In this document: positions 25,170 through 33,887 of the stretch, one piece after another | Layout: every line of letters starts with the position of its first letter | How positions within the stretch are numbered: position 1 is the stretch's first letter | Assembly (NCBI RefSeq): GCF_001641755.2 | Contig: NZ_LRFG02000002.1 | Span: forward strand, 186,001-250,000 | Direction of reading: 5' to 3' | Source: Microbulbifer flavimaris | Lineage (GTDB): Bacteria; Pseudomonadota; Gammaproteobacteria; Pseudomonadales; Cellvibrionaceae | Length of the DNA: 64,000 bases | Position numbers and translations under genes: made by a program | The notes under the pieces: generated by a model | Told to the model about the DNA's origin: nothing | The model's database searches: none | The model's input: only the letters and a program-made list of their open reading frames with translations

Positions 25170-26733
25170 ACTGAACAGGGTCAAAAACAGGATCGAACAG
25201 CTCCTGCAGAGGCAGGATTGGCAAGAAATCTTGAAAATATTCAAGAGAGAAAAACTATCCCCGGGTCTAGACGAGGAGCTGGACTATTATTTTGCGCTGG
25301 CAAATTTCTTTCTAGGCAGGCTACTCATTGCCGAACCGATACTTCAAGACCTTTCAGCTAAATACCCTGAAAGGTATGAGGCCGCACTATTCCTGGCTCG
25401 TTGCAAGTTATTAAAACGAAGGAGTGACCAGGCATTTGCGATCGCCGCCAAAGCACCAAAACCTGAGAAAGATTTCTACTTTCTGGATATGGCAGGAACC
25501 ATTTTTAGTCATACTGGACGACCAGATATGGCACTCCCCTACCTGGAGTCTGCGGCGTCTCTAGCAGCGGCGCCAACAGGAGCGCTTAGCAATCTTGCAA
25601 TCTGCAATCTGCACCTAGGAAACATTGACCGCGCCAAGAACTACTTTAGAAAGATAATTGAAATCGAGCCTCATAACCAAAGAGCCCACTGGCAGCTTGC
25701 AAAAATACAGAAGGCTAGCGATTTTTCACATATCGAGACAATGAAAGAAAACATCAGGCAAAGGAATTTAGAGCCACATAATACTGTGTTCTATCAATTT
25801 GCAATTGCAAAGCAGCTAGAGGACCTGAAATACTGGGATGAGTCCTTTGCCTATTACCAGGCCGCCTCATCCATTGTCAGGCAACGCCTAAATTATCGTA
25901 TCGACATAGATGAGAGAATTATCGACGACATCATTGCCACCTCAGAAAGATCAATCAATTCGGGGGCAATACTGACCAAGCATGATAACAAATCGGGGGA
26001 GGGCTGTATTTTTATTACCGGCTTACCCCGCTCGGGTACTTCATTGCTCGACCAGATTCTCTCCTCACACACTCAGATATCCAGCGCAGGCGAACTGCAG
26101 ACTATTGAAGCAGCCTTGAAGGAGCATTACAGCACACCTCACCTGACGGGTTTTCAGATTGGAAAAGCTGTAGCAACAGAAGGCATCGACCTTCACAAAA
26201 CATATTTAGACCGTACGCGTTACTTGCGCTCCAACAAGCCCTGGATGATAGACAAGCTCCCGCATAACTACTTGTATCTTGGCGTGATCGCGCAGCAGCT
26301 CCCTGAGGCGAAACTCGTTCATATCACGAGATCTCCTGTAGACAGCTGCTTTGCCATGTTCAAACAGTTATTTGCCTCGCAGTATCAGTTTTCGTATTCC
26401 CTCATGGATCTAGCAGGTTACTATGCTGCATACTCGAAATTAATGAATTTCTGGAGAAGCACCCTTGGAAACAGGTTGATAGAAGTCAAGTATGAAGAAC
26501 TAGTTTCCAACCCGGAGCGGGAAATTGGCAAGCTTCTCGCTAGACTTGGCTTTGATTTTGAAGAATCATGCCTTTCACCACATAAGGCCCGTCGTCCGGT
26601 TATGACAGCCAGCTCACATCAGGTTCGCGAGGCCATCAACACCAATTCTGTTGGCAAGTACCAAAATTTTATTGATCATTTAGCCCCTCTTATAGACGAC
26701 CTAGAACGCCGTGGAATCCCCACTCAGATTTGA
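25162..26733 (+). CDS. TPR-containing sulfotransferase family protein
   Basis: A 523-residue two-part protein. Residues about 25-220 hold tetratricopeptide-like helical repeats (PILQDLSAKYPERYEAALFL, AICNLHLGNIDRAKNYFRK). From about 275 comes a sulfotransferase domain: the PAPS 5'-phosphosulfate loop is FITGLPRSGTSLLDQ (about 282-296) and the 3'-phosphate site is ITRSPVDSCFAMFKQLF (about 387-403), with YEELVSNPEREI near the C-terminus. Known members transfer sulfate from PAPS, in some cases to protein tyrosines, but the acceptor cannot be read from sequence. It starts at TTG 25162, overlapping the methyltransferase stop, with GGGGAAG upstream. The next gene is a second sulfotransferase-type protein. 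Confidence 0.87.
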   Translation: MPELNRVKNRIEQLLQRQDWQEILKIFKREKLSPGLDEELDYYFALANFFLGRLLIAEPILQDLSAKYPERYEAALFLARCKLLKRRSDQAFAIAAKAPKPEKDFYFLDMAGTIFSHTGRPDMALPYLESAASLAAAPTGALSNLAICNLHLGNIDRAKNYFRKIIEIEPHNQRAHWQLAKIQKASDFSHIETMKENIRQRNLEPHNTVFYQFAIAKQLEDLKYWDESFAYYQAASSIVRQRLNYRIDIDERIIDDIIATSERSINSGAILTKHDNKSGEGCIFITGLPRSGTSLLDQILSSHTQISSAGELQTIEAALKEHYSTPHLTGFQIGKAVATEGIDLHKTYLDRTRYLRSNKPWMIDKLPHNYLYLGVIAQQLPEAKLVHITRSPVDSCFAMFKQLFASQYQFSYSLMDLAGYYAAYSKLMNFWRSTLGNRLIEVKYEELVSNPEREIGKLLARLGFDFEESCLSPHKARRPVMTASSHQVREAINTNSVGKYQNFIDHLAPLIDDLERRGIPTQI

Positions 26734-26743
26734 CCGGAACCCT

Positions 26744-27808
26744 ATGACAACTACGACCCTTGAAAACCTCCTTTATTCACCAAATTACTTGTTACAAAAA
26801 ATAGACATCACTAAAGATGTCTATATTTTTCAACATGTCTCAGCCAAGTCTTACAAGAATTCAGCCTTTCTGGATATGCGTATTAAGGACGGCCTGAATG
26901 AGTACTTTGAGGTGCCCAGAAGCTCCCTGGACAAAATCCTTGACTCAGGCGCCTATAGGAGGAAAACGCCCAAGTATATTTTTCACCCATCTTTTACAGG
27001 CTCTACATTCGCATCGCGCGCGTTGCATAGCCCAGGGGTGAGCCTCGGTATTCGCGAACCATGGATTTTACGGGAAGTCGCCGATATCAAACGCCAGCTT
27101 ATTTTTAGTAACAACTTTTCGGAATCTGACTGGCGTCCATTTATCCGGCGCATCGCCGCTCTCGTTGGCAAAAGCTATCTACAGGACGAAGTTCCCGTCA
27201 TCAAGCCCTCCAATGTATCCAATAATCTGATTGGAGACTTGCTCTCGCTGGATGATGATACAAGGGGCGTTTATCTCTATACCGACCTTGATACCTATAT
27301 TTGCGCCAACATCAATAAACCGCAGGAAACCAAAGGGACGATTCCGACGCTGGCGACAGTTTTCGGCAGGGACTTGAACCGAGAGCCATGGATGACATCA
27401 ACGCACTTTTACGAGCTCTCCCATATCAAAACCGTCGTAGCACTCTGGCATATCCAGCACCAGCAGCTTCTCCGTCTTCTGAGAGATTTCGGTGACAAAC
27501 TCCTGCCGGTCTATTCAGAGGACCTTTTCTCGCACCCAGAATCCACTTTGATGCGAATCGATAGCTTCCTGTCTCTCGGCATTCCGGAAGATAAGATTAA
27601 CTCAATCCGGCTTTCACCCGTCTACCAGAGTGATTCCAAGAACGCCCAGAGAGCCTATAACCCCGCTCTCCGATCCGAGCGTTATCAGGCCATTCTCGAG
27701 GAGCATCGCGCAGAAATCGCTGAAGCGAAGGAGTGGTTCGATCAGCTGTCTGGAGAAAAGGGGGCAGAACAGACCATCATTAGTGCATTAAAGGCCCTTC
27801 CTAGCTGA
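26744..27808 (+). CDS. Sulfotransferase-like protein of unknown function
   Basis: A 354-residue protein. The segment YIFHPSFTGSTFASRAL (about 79-95) resembles a PAPS 5'-phosphosulfate loop, although a Lys/Arg is absent at the usual place (TGST instead of RSGT). Further on, LPVYSEDLFSHPESTLMRIDSFL matches the C-terminal region of sulfotransferases (YEDL...P). This suggests a divergent, possibly altered, sulfotransferase fold. The ATG at 26744 (MTTTTLENLL) follows the previous stop by ten bases; a GTG at 26711 would overlap the upstream gene. It is in one transcription unit with methyltransferase 2 and the TPR-sulfotransferase and shares their A/T-richer composition. Confidence 0.68.
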   Translation: MTTTTLENLLYSPNYLLQKIDITKDVYIFQHVSAKSYKNSAFLDMRIKDGLNEYFEVPRSSLDKILDSGAYRRKTPKYIFHPSFTGSTFASRALHSPGVSLGIREPWILREVADIKRQLIFSNNFSESDWRPFIRRIAALVGKSYLQDEVPVIKPSNVSNNLIGDLLSLDDDTRGVYLYTDLDTYICANINKPQETKGTIPTLATVFGRDLNREPWMTSTHFYELSHIKTVVALWHIQHQQLLRLLRDFGDKLLPVYSEDLFSHPESTLMRIDSFLSLGIPEDKINSIRLSPVYQSDSKNAQRAYNPALRSERYQAILEEHRAEIAEAKEWFDQLSGEKGAEQTIISALKALPS

Positions 27809-27911
27809 TTTTGACCTGGTGTGCATCCAATCAGCTATCAGGAGGCGTCTAAGAGACATTACCCCCAAGTAATAATGTTCACCCTCTTGATCGCTGATAG
27901 GTTACAACATC

Positions 27912-29060
27912 GTGACGAATACATCCCCAAAACGACTTGCCTTCATTTGGACTCTACTCACCGTATTTTTTTCAGTCGCAGCTAGTGCGGAACGATCCAG
28001 CATAAGCTATCGAGATCTGACACTCTCACCAGACGGGAGAAAAATGTCGGTGATTTCCCAATCTGAGGGCCGTGATACGCTCGTCATCCTCGACAGGGCA
28101 AGCTTCAAGCCGGCCCACATGGAGTCTTTCCCCGCTGAAATTCGTGTTCTGAGCCATTTCTGGGCGACTTCGGAAAGGCTTGTTATTGAAATTGAGCGCA
28201 GCGGAGGGCAAACCACGCGCCCGCAGACCTATACTGAACTCTTCGGTGTCAACGCAGACGGCTCACGCTCGACCCTGCTCTTCGGTATCAACGCTGGAGA
28301 ACGCCAGACTGGCAGCCATGTGAAGCGGCGAAAGTTTATGCGGGCAAATGTGGAGGTGGTCAGTTTACTACCGGAGGAAGAAGACTCAATTCTGATTGCC
28401 TATGAGCCCTGGGGTAGCGAGGGTATCTGGGATAAACGTGAGAAGATCCTCACGACCCTCAACATCTATACCGGTCGCACAAGCAATTTCACCATAGAGG
28501 CGCCAGGTCTCTCCTCTCAAGTGATTACTACACCACAAGGCCAGCTAAAGTTTGCGTCAGGGTTTAGTAGTGGCGGAAAAAAGCTACGCCACATTCGGAG
28601 TGAACGTAATTGGGTTCCTCTGGCCAGCAAATCAAGCAGCTCCCTTCTGGCCCTATCGGCAACATCTGACAAGCTTTATGCTCTCAAGCAGGCAAAAAGC
28701 CAAGCAGCGCCGGACAGACTGGTGGCAGTCGCCCTGAATGGCCAGGACGAAACGACACTGTACACAGCAAAAGAACGTGCGATTAAGGAAGCCCTCATTC
28801 CTGTTGATGGGGGAGCCCCTTTTGCATTGGTCTTGGAGGGCACACCGGAAGCTTATGTCTTTCTCGCCGGTGACAGCAAGGAAAAGCAGGTGTTCAAAAC
28901 GCTGCTCACTGAGTTCTCCGGCTACGATTTCGAGGTCTTGAGCTCAGACAACCAACAAGAGAGCTGGACGCTCCAGGTCAACGTCAGCGACAGCGATCAG
29001 CGCTTCTATCTTTATGATCAAAAGGCGCAGGAGCTCCAGCTCATCCTGGCTAATCAATAA
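27912..29060 (+). CDS. Exported beta-propeller protein resembling the N-terminal domain of S9 peptidases, no catalytic domain
   Basis: A 382-residue protein with an N-terminal signal peptide (LAFIWTLLTVFFSVAASA). It begins with repeats typical of the propeller of S9 prolyl-oligopeptidase-type enzymes: YRDLTLSPDGRKMSVIS, GRDTLVILD, RLVIEIE, LFGVNADGSRSTLLFG. Full-length relatives continue after a QRFYLYDQKAQELQLIL-type segment into an alpha/beta-hydrolase peptidase domain; here the frame stops right there (TAA) and the 135 bp to the next gene hold no hydrolase motifs. It is either a remnant of a truncated peptidase or a propeller kept for binding. Start GTG 27912. The family link is made from motif recognition and the loss is inferred. 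Confidence 0.68.
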   Translation: MTNTSPKRLAFIWTLLTVFFSVAASAERSSISYRDLTLSPDGRKMSVISQSEGRDTLVILDRASFKPAHMESFPAEIRVLSHFWATSERLVIEIERSGGQTTRPQTYTELFGVNADGSRSTLLFGINAGERQTGSHVKRRKFMRANVEVVSLLPEEEDSILIAYEPWGSEGIWDKREKILTTLNIYTGRTSNFTIEAPGLSSQVITTPQGQLKFASGFSSGGKKLRHIRSERNWVPLASKSSSSLLALSATSDKLYALKQAKSQAAPDRLVAVALNGQDETTLYTAKERAIKEALIPVDGGAPFALVLEGTPEAYVFLAGDSKEKQVFKTLLTEFSGYDFEVLSSDNQQESWTLQVNVSDSDQRFYLYDQKAQELQLILANQ

Positions 29061-29195
29061 GCTATCCCCCTGCTCCAGCTCCCGGGGGTGCTGAATCGCA
29101 CCCCCAGCACCAACAGAACGTCGGCTGTTTGTCCAAACTACAGGCTGCTACTCTTGCTCTTGACACCCAATGGTCACGCAGCATCTGGACGTTAA

Positions 29196-29780
29196 ATGGA
29201 TCTTCTGACAGCCTTTCTGACCCTACTCTTTGTCATGGACCCCCTTGGTAACATTCCGGTGTTTCTGGCGGCACTGAAGAATGTCCCCCAGCGACGGCAA
29301 CTCTACGTGATCATGCGCGAACTGATCTTCGCGCTGATCGTGCTCCTGGTATTCCTGTATGGCGGCAGATTCCTGCTTGCTTGGCTTGGCCTCTCCCAGG
29401 AAGCTATTCGGATCGCCGGTGCCATCATTCTGTTCCTGATTGCCATTCGCATGGTCTTTCCGATCCCGGGCGGCATCATGGGCGAACGGCTTGAGGGGGA
29501 GCCGTTTTTCGTACCACTGGCGGTACCACTGGTGGCAGGCCCATCCACCATGGCCATCCTCATGCTGATGACTAATAGTGAGGGGGAGCGCCTGATGGAC
29601 TGGACACTGGCCCTGCTTGGCGCCTGGGGCGTTTCTGCGGTGATCCTGCTGATGTCTGCACCATTAGCCCGCTTGCTCGGTAACCGTGGGTTGATCGCTG
29701 TTGAGCGACTAATGGGAATGGTGCTGGTAATGCTGTCCGTTCAGCTTTTCCTCGACGGCGTCAAGGAGAGCCTGGCCTGA
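29196..29780 (+). CDS. MarC family integral membrane protein
   Basis: A 194-residue protein with six predicted transmembrane helices and the family signatures: LFVMDPLGNIPVFLAAL at the N-terminus, IRIAGAIILFLIAIRMV, and PLAVPLVAGPSTMAILMLM. Length and motifs fit the MarC/YhgN (UPF0056) family. The physiological role is not established; the old link to multiple antibiotic resistance was not upheld for E. coli MarC. It has no obvious functional tie to the neighbouring receptor genes. Confidence 0.93.
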   Translation: MDLLTAFLTLLFVMDPLGNIPVFLAALKNVPQRRQLYVIMRELIFALIVLLVFLYGGRFLLAWLGLSQEAIRIAGAIILFLIAIRMVFPIPGGIMGERLEGEPFFVPLAVPLVAGPSTMAILMLMTNSEGERLMDWTLALLGAWGVSAVILLMSAPLARLLGNRGLIAVERLMGMVLVMLSVQLFLDGVKESLA

Positions 29781-30251
29781 GCCGACCCGCGCAGCCAATT
29801 ACAAGCTTGCGCCCGAGAACACGTCATCGCACAAGCTGGGAGTGCGGCTTTGGCCGTCTTCACGCTCCCAAGCTGGCAGCTTCTTTCCGCTGCCGCCTTT
29901 CATACTGAAGGCGGCAAGCAATCTTCCTGCACTCGCAAAGCGCTCATTTTTTAGCCTTTTCGACGATCCGCATCCAGTGTCAACAAAAAGAAAAATCATC
30001 CCCAGATAGCGCCTTTTTTCATAAAGCTGTCATAACAATATGTTTTTAGAAATGACACGCCGCATCTTAAGCGCACACTTTATACGCATCACGCCCATAA
30101 ATCACACAACTTCCGCAAGAGTCATGAGCTTCACGTGTGTCACGTTAGTTCACTAATCATTTTTGATGAACTAAAGTCACGTCGCGCTAAAAATGACGCA
30201 TAAAGATAAACGCATTATTAGTACCCCCAAAGTACATAAGAAGGATGCAAT
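29781..30251. promoter_or_regulatory. 470-bp A/T-rich upstream region of the TBDR at 30252 with operator-like palindrome
   Basis: No gene is seen. An inverted repeat TTAGTTCA (30145-30152) / TGAACTAA (30167-30174) with a 14-base spacer lies about 80 bases before the receptor ATG and could bind a dimeric regulator. GTCACG occurs on both sides. A 9-bp hairpin TGCCGCCTT (29891-29899) / AAGGCGGCA (29908-29916) lies nearer the MarC gene. Exact promoter boxes could not be fixed. Confidence 0.5.
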
Positions 30252-32903
30252 ATGAATAAGACCAAGCTGAGCGTAGCCATCGCCGCTCTCGGTACCATCG
30301 CCTCTACTGGCGTGGTGGCCCAGGACGCTGTACCCGGTCCGGCCGTTGAAGAAGTGATCGTGACCGGTTCCCGAATTGCACGGGATCCGCTGTCCACCAC
30401 TGGCCCCATCACCATCGTTGACTCTGAGGCGATCCAGCGTTCCGGCGTTGGCACCATCGACGAGCTGCTGAACGACCTGCCCTCCATGGGCACAACCGGC
30501 ATCAACTCCAACGATAACAACGGTGGCCAGGGCCTGTCCTTTGTCGACCTGCGCAACCTCGGCTCCGCCCGCACCCTGGTGCTGGTTAACGGTCGTCGTT
30601 TTGTTTCCTCTGCCTCCGGCGTCAGCTCTGCTGTGGATATGAACAATATCCCGGTAGATATGATCGACCGTATTGAGGTTCTGACTGACGGCGCTTCCGC
30701 CGTTTACGGTTCCGATGCTGTCGCCGGTGTTATCAACGTGGTGATGAAGGATTCCTTTGAGGGTCTGCGCGTCAACGCCCGTACCGGTGCTACCACCGAA
30801 GGTGGTGGTGAGAACGGTGAAGTGTCGTTCACCTTCGGCAATGAAGGCGCCCGCGGCAACTTCATCGGTAACCTGACCCACAGCGTTCGCGACGAAATCA
30901 CCTACAACGATCGCGAATGGGCTGGCCTGTTCAGCTCCATGGCGCCGAACGGCAACATCCTCACCAACTATGGCAACTTTTCCGTTGCCGAAGACGGTGT
31001 CACCCTGAACCCCTATTCATCCTACGACATCGGCCAGTTCATGTGGCTGTCCGGCTCCATGGAGCGCACCAGCGTCAATCTGTCCGGCACCTACTCCCTG
31101 ACCGACGCAGTCGAGGCATTTGGTGAGTTCAGCTACACCAACAAGACCACCAACCAGCAGCTGGCTGCTCAGCCGATGTACTCCGGTAATGGCTTCGCCC
31201 TGAACCCAGAGCAGCACCTGCCGGCAGGGATTCAGAGCGAACTGCAGGCCAAGTGGCAGGAAGCCTACGATGCGTGGGTTGCCGCAGGCAGCGATCCGGA
31301 AGATTCCGTCAATCCGTTCCCTGGCGAGAGCTGGGTAGACGGCTTCAGCGACTTCCGTATCCGCCCGGTTGACGGCGGCACCCGTGACTACGAGCAGACC
31401 ACCGATACCTTCCGTATCGCCGGTGGCCTGCGTGGCGACCTGGCCAATGGCTGGAGCTGGGACACCTTCGCGAGCTACGGCCGTAACGAAGGTGAGAACT
31501 CCACCTCCAACTCCTACAACAAGACCCGCCTGGACGAGATCTTCAGTGGTGAAGCCGGCCTGGACTACCAGTTCGCTGGTGGCATGAGCCCGGAAATCAT
31601 CGAATACTTCAAGTACGATGACCTGGAAGACAACGAGTACGAGCTGGTGAACCTGGGTGCGTCCCTGTCCGGTGATATCGAGTCGGTACAGTTCCAGGGC
31701 GGCGCACTGGGCTTCGCAACCGGTATCGAATACCGCGAGGAATCCGGCGAGTTCAACCCGAGCCCGGAAACCCAGAGCGGCGAGACGTTCGGTAACCAGC
31801 AGGATGCTACCGGCGGCGAGTACGATGTGGCCGAGGTCTTTGCAGAATTCAACCTGCCGATCCTCGAAGGCGCCAAGTTTGCCGAGGAGCTGTCTGCTGA
31901 CGTAGCGGTACGCTATTCCGACTTCAGCACCTTTGGTGGCCAGAGCACCGGCAAGCTGGGCCTGGTTTACGCCCCGATCGAAGACCTGCGTTTCCGCACC
32001 AGCCTGTCTACCGCGTTCCGCGCCCCGGGCGTGTATGAGCTGTTCAGCGGTTCCGCCCAGAGCTACGAGTTCCTGATCGATCCCTGCGATACCAGTGCGA
32101 GCAACGCCCAGGGCCAGGGCGCCAACTGTGACATGGTCGGCCCGGGCTTCGCTCAGGCCGGCAACCAGGTGCCAACCAATATCGGCGGCAACGAGGACCT
32201 GCAGCCGGAAGAAGCCAAGACCTTCACCGCTGGTGTGGTGTGGACCCCGGCATTCGTTGAGGACCTGTCCATCACCCTGGATTATTTCGACATCCAGGTA
32301 GAAGACGCCATCACCTCTCCGGATCTGCAGCGCATCCTCGACGACTGTTTCCGTGACGGCGTTGCCAGCGCGTGTCAGTTCGTGACCCGCGGTGCCGGTG
32401 ACCAGATCGTGAAACTGGAAGGCGCGAAGATGAACATCGGTCAGATCGATACCCGCGGTATCGATCTGGATGTGACCAAAAATTTCTACTTCGACGCTGG
32501 CCAGCTGGCGCTGCGCGCCCAGGCCACCCACCTGCTGGAGTACATGGAGTACAACGAGCAGTCCGGTACTGAGTCTGACTACGTCAACTACGTGGGCACC
32601 ACCGGTGGCCTGTACGTAGACTGGCGTGGTCTGGCCAGCGCCATGTGGTACGGCAACGACTGGGAAGCCGGTGCTGAGGTACAGTACCTGAGCGATGGCG
32701 AAAGCGCCTACAAGCCGGTCGACGCCATGACCTACCTGAACCTGAAGGCAGGCTGGGACGTGAGCGATGCCATGCGCCTCTCCGCCGGTATCGACAATGT
32801 TGCAGACGAAGAGCCGGAAGATACTTCCGGTTACGGCGACTGGAACAGCAGCTACGACTTCAAGGGCCGTTACGCCTGGGCTGGGTTCTCTTACCAGTTC
32901 TAG
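30252..32903 (+). CDS. TonB-dependent receptor
   Basis: An 883-residue outer-membrane receptor. The signal peptide ends near GVVAQDA (about residue 24), followed by EEVIVTGSRIARD. Plug: IDELLNDLPSMGTTG, LRNLGSARTLVLVNGRRF and IDRIEVLTDGASAVYGSDAVAGVINVVMKDSFEG. The barrel ends in WAGFSYQF. AAGGATG lies before the ATG. Codon bias is strong, as in the other receptors. Unlike the receptors at 16975 and 21151, it lacks their shared leader and has a long A/T-rich upstream region with its own palindrome, so it is probably controlled separately. The ligand is unknown. Confidence 0.94.
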   Translation: MNKTKLSVAIAALGTIASTGVVAQDAVPGPAVEEVIVTGSRIARDPLSTTGPITIVDSEAIQRSGVGTIDELLNDLPSMGTTGINSNDNNGGQGLSFVDLRNLGSARTLVLVNGRRFVSSASGVSSAVDMNNIPVDMIDRIEVLTDGASAVYGSDAVAGVINVVMKDSFEGLRVNARTGATTEGGGENGEVSFTFGNEGARGNFIGNLTHSVRDEITYNDREWAGLFSSMAPNGNILTNYGNFSVAEDGVTLNPYSSYDIGQFMWLSGSMERTSVNLSGTYSLTDAVEAFGEFSYTNKTTNQQLAAQPMYSGNGFALNPEQHLPAGIQSELQAKWQEAYDAWVAAGSDPEDSVNPFPGESWVDGFSDFRIRPVDGGTRDYEQTTDTFRIAGGLRGDLANGWSWDTFASYGRNEGENSTSNSYNKTRLDEIFSGEAGLDYQFAGGMSPEIIEYFKYDDLEDNEYELVNLGASLSGDIESVQFQGGALGFATGIEYREESGEFNPSPETQSGETFGNQQDATGGEYDVAEVFAEFNLPILEGAKFAEELSADVAVRYSDFSTFGGQSTGKLGLVYAPIEDLRFRTSLSTAFRAPGVYELFSGSAQSYEFLIDPCDTSASNAQGQGANCDMVGPGFAQAGNQVPTNIGGNEDLQPEEAKTFTAGVVWTPAFVEDLSITLDYFDIQVEDAITSPDLQRILDDCFRDGVASACQFVTRGAGDQIVKLEGAKMNIGQIDTRGIDLDVTKNFYFDAGQLALRAQATHLLEYMEYNEQSGTESDYVNYVGTTGGLYVDWRGLASAMWYGNDWEAGAEVQYLSDGESAYKPVDAMTYLNLKAGWDVSDAMRLSAGIDNVADEEPEDTSGYGDWNSSYDFKGRYAWAGFSYQF

Positions 32904-32934
32904 GCAACGGTGCTTCACTCGAAGCTGACCAAGA

Positions 32935-32961
32935 GGGGGCGCCATTGGCGCCCCCTTTTTT
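32935..32961 (+). terminator. Rho-independent terminator after the TBDR at 30252
   Basis: Perfect stem GGGGGCGCC (32935-32943) / GGCGCCCCC (32947-32955), loop ATT, then TTTTTT. Confidence 0.92.
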
Positions 32962-33032
32962 GTGCCGGAATTTATCTCGGCCAGCGAATCCGCTAACTTG
33001 TGTACATGAGCCCCTCTAGCTCGGAGTACTTC

Positions 33033-33887
33033 ATGTCACGAGGACGCCCTGAGACCCGCACGCACTACAGCTTCTCCGGTGGATGTCGCCCATTGTGGCT
33101 GCTGCTCCTGTTTCTGGTCATTTCCCCCGCCAGGGCGGAGCTGGTCTGGCACTGGGAGGATTCATTCACAGCGCAGGAACAGGCCAAGCTCAAACGCTGG
33201 ATCAGCACGACCACGGAGGCCGTAGAGCAACATGTGGCAGCATTCCCTTTTGACGTGCATATATTTTTCTACCGCCGGGACAGCGCCCGCGAGCCCGTAC
33301 CCTGGGCCAATACCCGTCGGAGCCGTGTTCAGGGTGTCAATTTCCATGTGGACCCCGATTATCCGCTCCAGGCCTTTCTGGATGACTGGACCGCTCCCCA
33401 CGAACTCAGCCACCTGCTAATCCCCTATCTTGGCCGGAAGCACGCCTGGTATGCCGAGGGTTTTGCGAGTTTCATGCAATTCCAGGTCATGCAGGAAATG
33501 GGCATTCTGACCCCGGAGCAGGCGCAGGCCCGGTACCGGGTCCGTGTGGAGCGCGCTGCAAAACGCTACCGTTACGACAATCAGCCCTTTGCTGCAGCTG
33601 CACTGAAACTGCGCGCTAACTCAGAATACCCCACCATGTACTGGGGCGGTGCAGTGTATTTCCTGAATGTGGACAGTCAGCTCAGGGAAAAAGGCAGTTC
33701 AATGCGTGCAGTGTTAAAAAAGTACGTGCGCTGCTGCAGGTTACGAAATCACGGCATCGAACAAATGACTCAGGAGCTGGATCGCCTGTCTGGAACGGAG
33801 CTCTTCTCGAAAACTCTGGCAGAGAACCAACTCAAAACAGGTTTCCCCGATCATCACCAACTACTGAAACAAATGCCCCGGCGCTAG
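33033..33887 (+). CDS. Secreted MA-type metallopeptidase-like protein
   Basis: A 284-residue protein with a signal peptide (LWLLLLFLVISPARA, cleaved near residue 34). HELSH (123-127) is a zinc HExxH motif and WYAEGFASF supplies a likely third ligand, Glu142, 14 residues after the second histidine. The EGFA arrangement is typical of the gluzincin (peptidase MA-like) fold. It probably works in the periplasm. The ATG at 33033 has GGAG six bases upstream; the frame is open back to a GTG at 33000. It converges on the TPR lipoprotein gene, and the two share the palindrome CTAG (33884-33887) as overlapping stop codons. The substrate is unknown. Confidence 0.75.
   Translation: MSRGRPETRTHYSFSGGCRPLWLLLLFLVISPARAELVWHWEDSFTAQEQAKLKRWISTTTEAVEQHVAAFPFDVHIFFYRRDSAREPVPWANTRRSRVQGVNFHVDPDYPLQAFLDDWTAPHELSHLLIPYLGRKHAWYAEGFASFMQFQVMQEMGILTPEQAQARYRVRVERAAKRYRYDNQPFAAAALKLRANSEYPTMYWGGAVYFLNVDSQLREKGSSMRAVLKKYVRCCRLRNHGIEQMTQELDRLSGTELFSKTLAENQLKTGFPDHHQLLKQMPRR

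Noticed and set aside
8698..29060. A lasso-peptide type cluster (FecI/FecR/receptor with S9 isopeptidase)
   Set aside because: Such clusters carry FecI, FecR, a receptor and an S9 isopeptidase, but here no precursor, B or C protein is found, and the S9-like protein lacks the catalytic domain and lies more than 14 kb away.
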